The position numbers and the translations under genes are program-made. A DNA stretch of 64,000 nucleotides from Flavobacterium wongokense (GTDB lineage: Bacteria; Bacteroidota; Bacteroidia; Flavobacteriales; Flavobacteriaceae): assembly GCF_021608265.1 (NCBI RefSeq), contig NZ_JAKIHP010000001.1, positions 558,001 to 622,000 of the forward strand. Reading direction: 5' to 3'. The notes beneath the pieces were generated by a model that made no database searches, was not told the DNA's origin, and was given only the letters and a program-made list of their open reading frames with translations. Below are positions 8,928 to 17,742 of the stretch, one piece after another (position 1 is the first letter of the stretch; each line of letters begins with the position of its first letter).

Positions 8928-9845
8928 ATGCTAAGCCGCAAAAAAAAACATTTATTGCTGAAAATCGTCAGTATGTTTTCTGTAGTTCGCGGCTACAACA
9001 TTCCCATCATTGCCTTAGCCCAGTATTTATCAGCAATATTCATTTTAGCGCCCAACAAAAGAGCACTCGATGTTTTGCTCGATTTTAACCTGTTCATCAT
9101 CGTTATTGTTTCGAGTTTAACAATTGCTTCGGGTTATATCATCAATAATTTTTACGACAGCAAGAAAGACTTAATCAATCGTCCAAATAAATCCAAACTC
9201 GACCGTTTGGTAAGCCAAAAAACAAAACTCCAGGTCTACTTTACCGTGAATTTCATCGTTTTCCTATTAGCATTTTTTGTATCAGTCCGCGCTGTACTGT
9301 TTTTCTCAACCTACATTTTCCTCATTTGGTTTTACTCGCACAAGCTCAAGAAAATGCTCATCATTGGCAACCTCACGGCGTCATTCCTGGCGGTACTCCC
9401 ATTCTTTGCAATTTTATTGTACTACAAAAACCTTTATCCACAGATATTTGCACACGCAACTTTCCTTTTTCTTTTACTGCTAATCCGCGAAATGATTAAG
9501 GATTTGGAAAACATCAAAGGCGATATTGCCAACGATTACCAAACCATTCCGGTAATTTATGGCGAAGGGTTTTCAAAAAAAGCCATCACTTTGCTGACGC
9601 TTTTAACCACAATTCCAATCTATTACCTGATTGAAATTTTCGAAGTGCGGTACATGGACATCTACTTCTATGTCAGCATGATTGTCCTGATTTTCTTTTT
9701 GATGAAACTCTGGAAATCCGACTCCAAACCCGATTACCTCATACTCCACAACATCCTGAAATTCCTAGTGGTTTCCGGCGTTTTCTGCATTATCCTGATC
9801 AATCCAGAAGTATTAATCCACGGGAAAAGACTGCTGCATCTTTAA
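8928..9845 (+). CDS. UbiA-family prenyltransferase (GGGP geranylgeranyltransferase-like)
   Basis: 305 aa from the ATG at 8928; the frame extends to a TTG at 8886, but a TACATTTG box at 8891-8898 argues that the transcript starts later. Multi-pass membrane protein with the first Asp-rich prenyl-diphosphate/Mg site NNFYDSKKD (N73, N74, D77, D81) and a second one, DLENIKGDIANDY. It transfers a polyprenyl chain to an acceptor in the membrane. Bacteroidetes members of this subgroup are commonly named geranylgeranylglycerol-phosphate geranylgeranyltransferase after archaeal relatives; the real acceptor is unproven. Its location near mvaD and mvaK fits an isoprenoid role. Confidence 0.82.
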   Translation: MLSRKKKHLLLKIVSMFSVVRGYNIPIIALAQYLSAIFILAPNKRALDVLLDFNLFIIVIVSSLTIASGYIINNFYDSKKDLINRPNKSKLDRLVSQKTKLQVYFTVNFIVFLLAFFVSVRAVLFFSTYIFLIWFYSHKLKKMLIIGNLTASFLAVLPFFAILLYYKNLYPQIFAHATFLFLLLLIREMIKDLENIKGDIANDYQTIPVIYGEGFSKKAITLLTLLTTIPIYYLIEIFEVRYMDIYFYVSMIVLIFFLMKLWKSDSKPDYLILHNILKFLVVSGVFCIILINPEVLIHGKRLLHL

Positions 9846-9850
9846 TTTTT

Positions 9851-9929
9851 TAGGAGCGGAACTTTTGCATTTTTCACAACCCTGCTCCCGCTTTCCGCGC
9901 TACATGGTAGCCCGCTCCAATCGGGGCTA
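9851..9929 (+). repeat. Dispersed ~55-bp repeat, copy 1 (with 20-odd bp insertion)
   Basis: Begins TAGGAGC and ends in ...CAATCGGGGCTA, with the core CCCGCTTTCCGCGCTACATG followed by GTAGC. Same element as 39047-39102, 42847-42902 and 58258-58312. This copy has extra bases between the TAGGAGC end and the CCCGC core. The inner GCTAC-ATG-GTAGC forms a hairpin. Confidence 0.75.
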
Positions 9930-9940
9930 GAAAGAAACCA

Positions 9941-9971
9941 TAGCTTTGTACCTCTTAAAACCTTATCTTTG
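9941..9971 (+). promoter_or_regulatory. Promoter of the pseudouridine synthase gene
   Basis: Box TATCTTTG at 9964-9971 is 17 bases before the ATG, with a TTTG at 9945-9948 in -33 position. The upstream TAGCTTTG (9941-9948) itself also fits TAnnTTTG and could be a second start. Confidence 0.5.
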
Positions 9972-9988
9972 CGACAAATTACAGAATC

Positions 9989-10900
9989 ATGAATAAGAAG
10001 GACGGCAATAATAAAAAAAGTGGCTCAAGGCCTACCAGTTCGCGACCAAGTTCGAACAAGCCAAAACCCGCTATGCCAAAACGCGCACAAGGTCCAAAAA
10101 AGGTGAAGCCAACTACTGAAGGTGACGCACCGAAAAAAGCCGCAAGACCGGCTAAACCAACATTTCAAAACTCTCCAAAGCCTTTGAAGTCAGACGATAT
10201 CCGTTTGAACAAGTACATTTCCAATTCGGGTGTATGCTCGCGTCGTGACGCAGATATTTACATTCAATCAGGTAACGTAAAAGTAAATGGCGAAGTGATA
10301 ACCGAAATGGGATATAAGGTAAAACCGGGAGATGTCGTTAATTTTGACGGTGCCACACTAACTCCGGAACGCAAGGAATATATTCTACTGAACAAACCTA
10401 AAAACTTCACGACTTCCAACGAAGATGATGCCGACCACAGGAATGTATTGGAATTGGTTCGTGCAGCAACCAATGTCAAAATCCAGCCTATTGGAAGAAT
10501 GGACAAAAACACGACCGGTTTATTGGTATTTACCAATGACACCGATATGGTTCGAAAGTTCAGCCTACCCAACCAAAAATCATTTAAGATTTACCAAGTT
10601 TCATTGGATAAAAACCTGAAATACGAAGATTTGGAAAAAATCTCCAGTGGCGTTACGCTTGACGGCCACAAATTATATGTAGACGAAGTGACTTACATCG
10701 ACAACGAGCCAAAAACAGAGATCGGATTGAAATTAAGGACTTCCAATGTAAAGGTTGTCCGTGCCATTTTTGAAAGTTTCCAATACAACGTATTGAAAAT
10801 TGACCGTGTTTCGTTTGCAGGTTTGACCAAAAAGAATTTGCCTCGTGGCAATTGGCGTTTCCTCACAGAGCAGGAAATCATCAATTTGAAAAACGTTTAA
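9989..10900 (+). CDS. RsuA/RluB-family pseudouridine synthase
   Basis: 303 aa. Modifies uridine to pseudouridine in ribosomal RNA. The N-terminal ~65 residues are a Lys/Ser/Pro-rich disordered extension (SGSRPTSSRPSSNKP, PKPAMPKRAQGPKK), common in Bacteroidetes members. Then an S4 RNA-binding domain (~69-120: IRLNKYISNSGVCSRRDAD, GNVKVNGEVI) and the catalytic domain with GRMDKNTTGLL, catalytic D172. Own promoter and downstream terminator. The exact target, 23S or 16S rRNA, cannot be decided from sequence. Confidence 0.9.
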   Translation: MNKKDGNNKKSGSRPTSSRPSSNKPKPAMPKRAQGPKKVKPTTEGDAPKKAARPAKPTFQNSPKPLKSDDIRLNKYISNSGVCSRRDADIYIQSGNVKVNGEVITEMGYKVKPGDVVNFDGATLTPERKEYILLNKPKNFTTSNEDDADHRNVLELVRAATNVKIQPIGRMDKNTTGLLVFTNDTDMVRKFSLPNQKSFKIYQVSLDKNLKYEDLEKISSGVTLDGHKLYVDEVTYIDNEPKTEIGLKLRTSNVKVVRAIFESFQYNVLKIDRVSFAGLTKKNLPRGNWRFLTEQEIINLKNV

Positions 10901-10922
10901 AAAACAATATATTTACTCAAAC

Positions 10923-10957
10923 AAAAATCCTCTTGTTTTAAGAACTTGAGGATTTTT
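10923..10957 (+). terminator. Rho-independent terminator
   Basis: Arms AAAAATCCTC and GAGGATTTTT with a 15-base loop, 22 bases after the pseudouridine synthase stop and just before the next ATG. Confidence 0.75.
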
Positions 10958-10970
10958 CATTTAAACAACT

Positions 10971-11333
10971 ATGTCAGCAGAAAAAAATTTATCGATTGCA
11001 ATGCTTTGGTTTGAAGCATTTAACGCCCACAATCTTGAAAAATTATTGTCCTTATACGATGACGAAGCCGAACACTTCAGCCCAAAATTAAAAATCCGCC
11101 ATCCGGAAACCAATGGTTTGGTCACCGGAAAAGACGCCTTGCGCTCGTGGTGGAAAGACGCCTTCGAAAGACTGCCAAGCCTTCATTATAAGGTAACTTC
11201 GCTAACCTCAAACCATGACAGGGTTTTTATGGAATACGTTAGAACCGTCGAAAATGAAGACAATATGCTTGTTGCTGAAGTATTGGAAATCAAGGAAGGA
11301 AAGATCATCGCTTCGCGCGTATACCACGGATAA
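10971..11333 (+). CDS. NTF2-like/SnoaL-type small protein
   Basis: 120 aa, the size of a single NTF2-fold domain. Visible family pattern: an N-terminal helix with WFEAFNAHNLEKLLSLYDDEAEH, then GKDALRSWWKDAFERLPSLHYKV, then alternating strands ending EVLEIKEGKIIASRVYHG. Members are small cone-shaped domains that act as enzymes (isomerases, cyclases) or binding modules; no catalytic residue set identifies a substrate. Cytoplasmic. Its start is 14 bases after the preceding terminator. Confidence 0.75.
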   Translation: MSAEKNLSIAMLWFEAFNAHNLEKLLSLYDDEAEHFSPKLKIRHPETNGLVTGKDALRSWWKDAFERLPSLHYKVTSLTSNHDRVFMEYVRTVENEDNMLVAEVLEIKEGKIIASRVYHG

Positions 11334-11401
11334 TTTTTTATGATTTTAGTAACAAATTCTTAAAACAGAAACTAATAGCTTTACAACCTAAACCATTACA
11401 C

Positions 11402-13168
11402 ATGAAAAACTTAAAGACATTACCCTTAATGATATTACTGTCATTACTGGTAATAAACTGTAAATCAGAAAAGAAAGTGCAGGATTTCAAAGCCATAACC
11501 GATGCCTATTTTGATGATAAAAATGCACTGGATCCTTTGAGTGCCACTCAAAATGGCCAAAGCGAATACAACGATAAACTGGTTTTTGAAATGACCGATT
11601 CGTATCGCAAAAAACAGGCTGCTTTTTATGATAAATATGAAAATGAATTGGCCGCAATTGACACCGCTGATTTATCTGCAGAAGAAAAAAACAGTTACGA
11701 AATCATCAAATGGGAAGTTTCTGTTGGAAAGGATTTGTTGAAATACGACACGAACCTGATGCCGGTGCAGCAATTTTGGGGAACCAATTTAACCCTAGGG
11801 CAATTTGCCAGCGGAACAAGCGCACAGCCTTTCAAAACCGAAAAGGATTATAGAAATTTCCTGAAAAGAATGGATTTATTCGCCGTTTGGATGGATTCTG
11901 CGATGGTATACATGAAAAAAGGAATCGACAAAGGTGTGGTTTTGCCAAAAGCGTTGACTACTAAAGTGATTCCGCAATTTGAAAGCATGGTCACTCCAAA
12001 TGTTGAAGACAATTTGTTCTATTCTTCGCTCAAATTGTTTCCAAAGGAAATAACTCCTGAACAGCAAGATGCGTTGAAGAAAGACTACACCGCTGTAATC
12101 AAGGAAAAATTAGAGCCACAGTTCAAAAAAATGACTGCCTTCCTTAAGGACGAATACCTTCCTGCTTCAAGAGCGACAAGTGGAATCGGAAGTTTGCCAA
12201 ATGGAAATGAGATTTACAAAGTCTATGTAAAACAATGGACGACTACCGATAAAACTCCGGCTGAAATCCATGAAATCGGGTTGAAGGAAGTTGCGAGAAT
12301 CAAGGCAGAAATGGAAAAAGTGAAAGAACAGGTTGGTTTCAAAGGAACCATCAACGAATTCTTCGAACACGTTAGAACCAAACCTGAATTGATGGCTTTC
12401 AAAAAGCCTGAAGACGTTATTGCCAACTTTGAGAGAATCCATAAAACTATTATGCCTAATGTAGACAAACTGTTCTCATTACAGCCAAAATGCCCGTTCC
12501 AAATCAAAAGGACTGAAGCCTTCAGGGAAGCGTCTGCAAGTGCGGAATACAACCAAGGTTCGGCTGACGGTTCAAGACCGGGAACTTTCTACGTTCCGAT
12601 TCCGGATGTAAAAAAATACAATTGTTATGGCGATGAGGATTTATTCCTGCACGAAGCCATTCCGGGTCACCACTTCCAAATTTCATTGCAACAGGAAAAC
12701 AAGGAATTGCCTGATTTCAGGAAATACAACTGGTTTGGCGCTTATGGCGAAGGTTGGGCATTGTACACTGAGAGTTTAGGGAAAGAGTTGGGATTGTACA
12801 AAGATCCGTATCAATATTTCGGAATGTTGGGTAACGAAATGCACAGAGCTGTCCGTTTGGTTGTCGACACCGGAATCCATACTAAAGGCTGGACTCGTGA
12901 GCAGGCAATCAAATATTCATTAGATAACGAAGCGGAAAGCGAAGAAGGCATCACCACCGAAATTGAGCGTTATATGGCCATTCCCGGACAGGCATTGTCT
13001 TATAAAATGGGACAAATGAAAATCATGGAATTGCGTAAAAAAGCGCAGGACAAGATGAAAGACAAATTCAACATCAAAGTTTTCCACCAAAAAGTATTGG
13101 AATCAGGAGTGCTTCCATTGGCACTTTTGGAAAAGAAAATAAACAACTGGATAGAAACCGGAAAATAA
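11402..13168 (+). CDS. DUF885 family lipoprotein, putative metallopeptidase
   Basis: 588 aa, typical of DUF885. N-terminal lipoprotein signal ending LVINC (cysteine at residue 20), so it is exported and lipid anchored. The defining DUF885 motif is present: LHEAIPGHHFQ with H417, E418 and H423/H424, a zinc-peptidase-like HExxxGHH pattern, followed by YGEGWALYTESLG and, later, ESEEGITTEIERY. Family members are presumed metal-dependent peptidases, but the substrate is unknown. It ends in a bidirectional terminator shared with the convergent membrane-protein gene. Confidence 0.88.
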   Translation: MKNLKTLPLMILLSLLVINCKSEKKVQDFKAITDAYFDDKNALDPLSATQNGQSEYNDKLVFEMTDSYRKKQAAFYDKYENELAAIDTADLSAEEKNSYEIIKWEVSVGKDLLKYDTNLMPVQQFWGTNLTLGQFASGTSAQPFKTEKDYRNFLKRMDLFAVWMDSAMVYMKKGIDKGVVLPKALTTKVIPQFESMVTPNVEDNLFYSSLKLFPKEITPEQQDALKKDYTAVIKEKLEPQFKKMTAFLKDEYLPASRATSGIGSLPNGNEIYKVYVKQWTTTDKTPAEIHEIGLKEVARIKAEMEKVKEQVGFKGTINEFFEHVRTKPELMAFKKPEDVIANFERIHKTIMPNVDKLFSLQPKCPFQIKRTEAFREASASAEYNQGSADGSRPGTFYVPIPDVKKYNCYGDEDLFLHEAIPGHHFQISLQQENKELPDFRKYNWFGAYGEGWALYTESLGKELGLYKDPYQYFGMLGNEMHRAVRLVVDTGIHTKGWTREQAIKYSLDNEAESEEGITTEIERYMAIPGQALSYKMGQMKIMELRKKAQDKMKDKFNIKVFHQKVLESGVLPLALLEKKINNWIETGK

Positions 13169-13169
13169 T

Positions 13170-13200
13170 AAAAAGCCTCTCAAAATTGAGAGGCTTTTTT
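13170..13200. terminator. Bidirectional terminator
   Basis: AAAAAGCCTCTC, a 5-base loop and GAGAGGCTTTTTT, between convergent stop codons. The stop of the leftward gene lies in its T-run. Confidence 0.85.
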
Positions 13201-13972
13201 AATTTGCTATCCTGCTTTCCATACTCTTAAAATCAATTGGATTCCCGTCTACATCAAAGAATTCATAATTGTAGCTCAGCTTTCCGTTGACTTCCTCAAT
13301 CTTGATTTTCATTTGATAAAATCCCTGGCTCCATTCCACGATAATGTGGTATTCGTAATCTCCTGTTCCAAAACTTCCCGGAAGATTGCTGGTATAGATT
13401 TGCTTTTTGGATTTTAGGTTCAGTGTATTTACCTCAATGTTCTCGTAAGTCCCAAGCTCATCGTTATTCACTTTCTTGCCCATATAATCAGCCTGTGTTG
13501 CTGAAGCTTTCGTTTTCTTTTTCTTGTCCTTATTTCCATTATCGTTGTAATCATCCTTTACCGAAAAAATTACATCCTTCAGGGAGTTTTTGCCAATGTT
13601 CAACAAATAGAAACGAATTTGGTGATGGTACATCAGTTTGTGGACTTTCTTTCCGCCTTCATTCGAGGAATTGCCTTCGCTCAAATCATTATCGACGATT
13701 TCAATGATGGGTAAATTTTGACCTGAGGACTGGCTGAAGGAATCCGATTTTAAGCTTTTGATTTTTAGTTCTGCCTCTTCTACAATTTTATCTTTCTGGA
13801 CAATTTCGGCATTAAGCACTTCAATTTGTTTAATGGCTTCGTCCAATTCCTTCTGCTTATTATTGGAAACAGAACTAGTCGTATTTTTATAAAGCAGGTA
13901 AACAGAAAATGCCAGCAAAACAAGTCCAAAAAACGCTAAAACTGCAGTCATCATAAGCTTCTTCCCTTTCAT
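13199..13972 (-). CDS. Membrane-anchored coiled-coil protein of unknown function
   Basis: 257 aa. One membrane helix near the N-terminus (~7-28, VLAFFGLVLLAFSVYLLY), then a coiled-coil (~38-75, QKELDEAIKQIEVLNAEIVQKDK, in part), a Ser/Gly-rich linker, and a C-terminal beta-rich domain (~105-257) containing a DDYNDNGNKDKKKK calcium-loop-like or basic stretch. The single helix at the N-terminus suggests export of the C-terminal domain. I do not recognise the family. It is the last gene before the element boundary, and about 110 bases separate its start from the stranded tRNA terminator. Confidence 0.7.
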   Translation of the reverse strand: MKGKKLMMTAVLAFFGLVLLAFSVYLLYKNTTSSVSNNKQKELDEAIKQIEVLNAEIVQKDKIVEEAELKIKSLKSDSFSQSSGQNLPIIEIVDNDLSEGNSSNEGGKKVHKLMYHHQIRFYLLNIGKNSLKDVIFSVKDDYNDNGNKDKKKKTKASATQADYMGKKVNNDELGTYENIEVNTLNLKSKKQIYTSNLPGSFGTGDYEYHIIVEWSQGFYQMKIKIEEVNGKLSYNYEFFDVDGNPIDFKSMESRIAN

Positions 13973-14088
13973 TAGAATTTTAAATTTTAATCAAATAATT
14001 TTTGATGTGGTAAAAATAAATGAATTTTTAAAATTTAAGGCATTCAATATTAATAAACTGTAAACATTATTATTAACCAAACAGGCAA

Positions 14089-14117
14089 TAAAAAAGCCCA
14101 AACTTCCGTTTGGGCTT
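14089..14117 (-). terminator. Stranded original terminator of tRNA-Leu
   Basis: Arms AAGCCCAAAC and GTTTGGGCTT with a TTCC loop; on the minus strand the hairpin is followed by a U-tract. It directly follows the duplicated tRNA 3' end at 14120-14150 in minus-strand sense. It is therefore the terminator the tRNA-Leu gene had before the element inserted; no gene now reads into it. Confidence 0.75.
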
Positions 14118-14119
14118 CT

Positions 14120-14150
14120 GTGCGGGTAATAGGACTCGAACCTACACGCC
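14120..14150 (-). repeat. attL: 31-bp duplicate of the tRNA-Leu 3' end
   Basis: Identical to 29508-29538. In minus-strand sense it carries the 3' acceptor strand, T-arm and part of the variable arm of tRNA-Leu, ending one base past the discriminator. At 14151 the sequence departs from the tRNA (AAC instead of TTG). Confidence 0.93.
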
Positions 14151-14297
14151 AACACCTTCAATTTGACATTTTTGACAACCCCTTAAAAACCCCTCATTTG
14201 TTATCTATAAACTCAATAAATTCAATACTTAAAAAGAATTAAAATCAATTCTGAGTAGTTGAATGAAAATTAATAAAATGGAATAAAATTGAAAATC

Positions 14298-14321
14298 GGT
14301 TGGGCAACGGTTGGGCAACTT
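14298..14321 (+). repeat. Left tandem 11-bp repeats (candidate integrase arm sites)
   Basis: GGTTGGGCAAC twice in tandem then TT; the same 24-bp block with one mismatch lies at 29432-29455 in the same orientation, near the other end. Such paired short direct repeats near both att sites are typical arm-type sites for tyrosine recombinases. This copy overlaps the -33 region of the integrase promoter, which could allow autoregulation. Confidence 0.6.
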
Positions 14322-14353
14322 TTGAAAACGTATTATTTTATTTAATACATTTG
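14321..14353 (+). promoter_or_regulatory. Integrase promoter (TTTG - 21 nt - TACATTTG)
   Basis: -33 TTTG at 14321-14324 and -7 box TACATTTG at 14346-14353, 21 bases apart, a full consensus Bacteroidetes promoter. It is 21 bases ahead of the ATG at 14375 and excludes the longer reading frame from the TTG at 14300. Confidence 0.7.
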
Positions 14354-14374
14354 TTAAGTTCAAAAGTTCAAATA

Positions 14375-15742
14375 ATGGCAACAATTCAATTTAGATTAAG
14401 AAGCAAGGCAAATAAAAACGTTTCAATAAAAGTTAGAGTTTCCTTAAACCGTACAAATGTTTTCGAGTTAAATACTGGTTTTTCAATCAATCCTAAAGAC
14501 TGGAGTGATACTACAAGTTTTCCAAAACAGACTTCAACCGAAAACAAACAACTTTCTAATAACCTCAAAAAGTTAGAGTCCTTTGTTTTAGAAAACCTCA
14601 ACAAAGATTTGTCTAACGGCACTTTGATTGACACCTATTGGCTCGAAACTAAAATAAATGAATGCTTTAGTAGAGTTGTTAAAACTGATAATGGTTTATT
14701 GATAAATCATATTCAGTACATTATTGATAATGCAAACACTCGAAAAGTAAAAACAAATGGTGGTTTTAAAATTGGATTGAGTGCAAGTACAATCAAAAAC
14801 TACTCTCTTTTTAAAAACATTATTGCCGAATACCAAACAGTTATAAAAAAGCAAATTCAGTTTGCTGAGATCACAAAGCCATTCGTTGACAAGTTTACAA
14901 ACTGGCTCGTTAATACTAAAAAGTATTCTACTAACTATTCCGGGAAGCAGTTAGAGATTTTAAAAACAGTTTGCATTGATGCAGAAAAAATTGAAATTCC
15001 GGTTACACCCTATTCAAAAACAATTCAGCATTTTAGAGAAAGTGAAAATGACCGATACATTCAAACATTATCATTTGAGGAATTGGAACAAATTAAAAAT
15101 GCCGATTTTACCAATTTAGATCAACTCAAAGAGTTCAAGAAGCAAAATCCCGAGTTAACAAAGAACATTTCTATAACTCCACAAACTTTAAGCAATACAA
15201 GAAATTGGATTTTATTGGGTTGCGAAATCGGTCAGCGTGGCGGAGATTTGCTGAATATTACAAATGAAAACATTAGGTATAAAAACAACTCTATTTATTT
15301 AGATATAATTCAGCAGAAAACAAATAAAAATGTTACGGTCGGAATTGTTGCACCTCACGTTATAGAGATAATAGAAAACCAACTACCAACGAAAATCCAA
15401 CACCAAAAATTGAATGATTATATCAAGGTAGTTTGTAAACTGGCCGGAATTGATACAATTGTGAAGGGAACAAAGCTCAACATTGAAACTAACCGAAAAG
15501 AAGTTGGTTTTTATCCAAAATATGACTTAATGACTTCACATTGTTTTAGACGTTCATTTGCAACAAACTATTATAAAAAGATACCAACACCTATTCTGAT
15601 AAATATTACCGGACACTCAAAGGAAAGCTTGTTTTTGACCTATATCAATAAAAGAGAGGATAAGGATGCAAACGCTGATTTATTTATGAAGTTTTACGAA
15701 ACGATCAACAAAGACAAAGAACCTCAACTTAGAGTCATTTAA
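14375..15742 (+). CDS. int: Tyrosine recombinase (integrase) of the element
   Basis: 455 aa. Catalyses site-specific integration and excision at the tRNA-Leu site. Layout: N-terminal arm-binding region with a beta-rich MATIQFRLRSK start typical of Bacteroidetes integrases (~1-110), a SAM-like core-binding domain (~110-215, with VDKFTNWLVNTKKYS), and a catalytic domain with R288 (GQRGGDLL), H389-x-x-R392 (SHCFRRSFAT), H414 (ITGHS) and nucleophile Y423 (FLTYINKRE). All catalytic residues are present, so it should be active. Start chosen at 14375 because the promoter box lies at 14346-14353; the frame also runs back to a TTG at 14300. It is adjacent to attL, transcribed inward. Confidence 0.94.
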   Translation: MATIQFRLRSKANKNVSIKVRVSLNRTNVFELNTGFSINPKDWSDTTSFPKQTSTENKQLSNNLKKLESFVLENLNKDLSNGTLIDTYWLETKINECFSRVVKTDNGLLINHIQYIIDNANTRKVKTNGGFKIGLSASTIKNYSLFKNIIAEYQTVIKKQIQFAEITKPFVDKFTNWLVNTKKYSTNYSGKQLEILKTVCIDAEKIEIPVTPYSKTIQHFRESENDRYIQTLSFEELEQIKNADFTNLDQLKEFKKQNPELTKNISITPQTLSNTRNWILLGCEIGQRGGDLLNITNENIRYKNNSIYLDIIQQKTNKNVTVGIVAPHVIEIIENQLPTKIQHQKLNDYIKVVCKLAGIDTIVKGTKLNIETNRKEVGFYPKYDLMTSHCFRRSFATNYYKKIPTPILINITGHSKESLFLTYINKREDKDANADLFMKFYETINKDKEPQLRVI

Positions 15743-15780
15743 AAAATATTTCATTTTATTTCCTAAGAAAAAAATCCGAA

Positions 15781-17652
15781 ATGGAAATCCTCTTTAGTAA
15801 CTATTCCAAAGATTATAAAACCATATTTGAAACGATTGAAAGCTTCAACACGTTGAAACTAAAGTTGCAATATTATAATGATAATTATAGGCCTTTGATC
15901 GTTACTAATAATGAAATTCCAAATCACAAAGTTCACATTCAACAAATTGAAAATTCGACAATCTTTTGTCTTTGCAATGATTGTAGAAATAAATATTCTA
16001 TTTCAGATTTTGAAGTTTATAGAGATTTTGTAAACAGCCAAACTGATAAAATAGCAAAGTATTTCAGCAACACAACAAATGACTATAAAACGAAATTAGA
16101 ATACTATTATTTTCTGAATGGTGGTTATGCTTCAAAGTCATTTTTGATTTTGAAATACATTCCAAAGACCATTGATGAGGTAAAAGATTTTTATGGCTAT
16201 AAAGAAACCATTATTGATATAACACCACAAACCCAAACAGAATTTAAAACATTGATTGAATTTTTAAAAGCAAAAATCATCAATGACGAAAACAATAAAA
16301 ATCACTCAAAAGTAAAGGGTTATAAGGGAACTGACATTTTCAACCCAAGTATATTTACTTATGAATATAGAGTTGCAGAGATTAGTAATTTTTTGGAGTT
16401 GATAGTTGATGAGGCAGACCGAAAAGATTTGATTAAAAAATATTTGGACAAAATTAATTTAGATAAGATTGATACTGATAAAATCAATCAAAAAATCCAA
16501 TGGTCAAATGAGGTTTACAACCTCAACATTTTAACGATAGCAAATGAAATAATTCAGAAAAAAGAGGTTGAGGCCATAGTAGATAAACAAAACCTCAAAG
16601 AAGTGGAGATTTATCTTTTGGCTTTAGAAACGATCAAGTTTAAAAAGTACCTGAACAGCTTACTTGTTGCAAATTCTCAACAAATAATAAATGCCGGGAT
16701 TAACTCAGTTCAAAACATTTTAAATTCAAAAAAGCAAGAAATGTATGTTTCGCCATTATCATTTTCTATATATACCCAACCCTCGAAAGAATATATTTTA
16801 GAGTTCACTCAAAAAGAGTCATTGATTACTAAATTGATACTGGAGTATGAGCTTGAAATGTATAGATTTTATAAAGAGATTGCTCATTATAAATTCAATG
16901 GCAAAAATTATAAAAACCCACTTTCACAAGAGTACTATGATAATTTAGAAATAGAGGCTCAAATATTTGAGGGTTGTAACATCAAAGTAATTTATGATAA
17001 TTGCTTTGAAATTGTTGAGTTTTTAGAGTCCAAAAGCAGTCCTTTAAATTATCACCCTCAATTAATACATAATCCTCAAACCACTATTGATTTTTTCAAG
17101 TTGGTTAATCAAAGTTTGGTTAGTGAGCTTGACATTTTTAATTTCATTGAAAGAGTAACTAACAACGATCCTTTCAAACTTGAGATACTGGCTAAAGACA
17201 TACAAACTTTTGAAACTGATTTTATTTGTAGTGAAATAGTTGAGAGTTGGTTTGCTGACAGAGTTTATAATCCAAAATCCGTTTCTGAGTTATTCAAAAG
17301 GTTTAAAGAAATAGTTTCCGAACAGATTAACAAATTGCCCCAAAAGACAAATAATTCAAACCCGGCCTACTCTATTTTTATAGACTCGACAACTACCGAC
17401 AATTTCAACTTATATTTAAAACTTCACATTGTTGAGCCTTATGTTGATTTATCTTATTTGTTTCAAAGATTAACAAAAGAAAACTTAATCATAAAAATAA
17501 AGCACTTAGATTTCGTGAACTGGCTATTTGACAACAGTCATATAAACGAAAGCACAAAAGATTTAATTATAAAAAATAACGGCTTTAGAAGTTTGGCAAA
17601 ATCATTTTCTACTCAAAGAGAAAACAATTTTAACAACATATTCAATCTATAA
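15781..17652 (+). CDS. Unknown 623-aa protein of the integrative element
   Basis: No family recognised. Predicted soluble and mostly helical, Lys/Asn/Ile-rich, without a signal peptide or membrane helix. Near residues 50-80 there is a small cysteine pair (FCLCNDCRNKY) that could bind zinc or be structural. The last ~110 residues (from PAYSIFIDSTTTDNF through VDLSYLFQRLTKENLIIKIKHLDFVNWLFDN) look like the C-terminal region found in hypothetical proteins that follow integrases in other Bacteroidetes elements; this resemblance is from memory. It starts 38 bases after the integrase stop and is probably cotranscribed. A role in excision or maintenance is a guess. Confidence 0.75.
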   Translation: MEILFSNYSKDYKTIFETIESFNTLKLKLQYYNDNYRPLIVTNNEIPNHKVHIQQIENSTIFCLCNDCRNKYSISDFEVYRDFVNSQTDKIAKYFSNTTNDYKTKLEYYYFLNGGYASKSFLILKYIPKTIDEVKDFYGYKETIIDITPQTQTEFKTLIEFLKAKIINDENNKNHSKVKGYKGTDIFNPSIFTYEYRVAEISNFLELIVDEADRKDLIKKYLDKINLDKIDTDKINQKIQWSNEVYNLNILTIANEIIQKKEVEAIVDKQNLKEVEIYLLALETIKFKKYLNSLLVANSQQIINAGINSVQNILNSKKQEMYVSPLSFSIYTQPSKEYILEFTQKESLITKLILEYELEMYRFYKEIAHYKFNGKNYKNPLSQEYYDNLEIEAQIFEGCNIKVIYDNCFEIVEFLESKSSPLNYHPQLIHNPQTTIDFFKLVNQSLVSELDIFNFIERVTNNDPFKLEILAKDIQTFETDFICSEIVESWFADRVYNPKSVSELFKRFKEIVSEQINKLPQKTNNSNPAYSIFIDSTTTDNFNLYLKLHIVEPYVDLSYLFQRLTKENLIIKIKHLDFVNWLFDNSHINESTKDLIIKNNGFRSLAKSFSTQRENNFNNIFNL

Positions 17653-17659
17653 ATGCTAC

Positions 17660-17695
17660 TTCCGATAAAATCGGAAAAAACAGCCATTAATCGGA
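17660..17695 (+). promoter_or_regulatory. Candidate operator: palindrome plus repeated ATCGGAA
   Basis: TTCCGATAAAATCGGAA (17660-17676) is a perfect 7-bp palindrome with a 3-base centre. The half site ATCGGAA recurs at 17689-17695 and as AACGGAA shortly after. The group lies 50-80 bases ahead of the HTH gene. A near-consensus box (GAGCTTTG, one mismatch) follows at about 17709-17716. Confidence 0.4.
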
Positions 17696-17742
17696 ATAGA
17701 AACGGAATGAGCTTTGCACCATAACAACAAAACACTTGAGTT

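Noticed and set aside
14300..14374. Longer integrase start at the TTG at 14300
   Set aside because: The complete promoter (14321-14353) lies inside that extension, and MATIQFRLRSK is the usual integrase start.
17660..17676. Palindrome after the 623-aa gene as a terminator
   Set aside because: The stem is followed by A rather than T on the coding strand; an operator role fits better.
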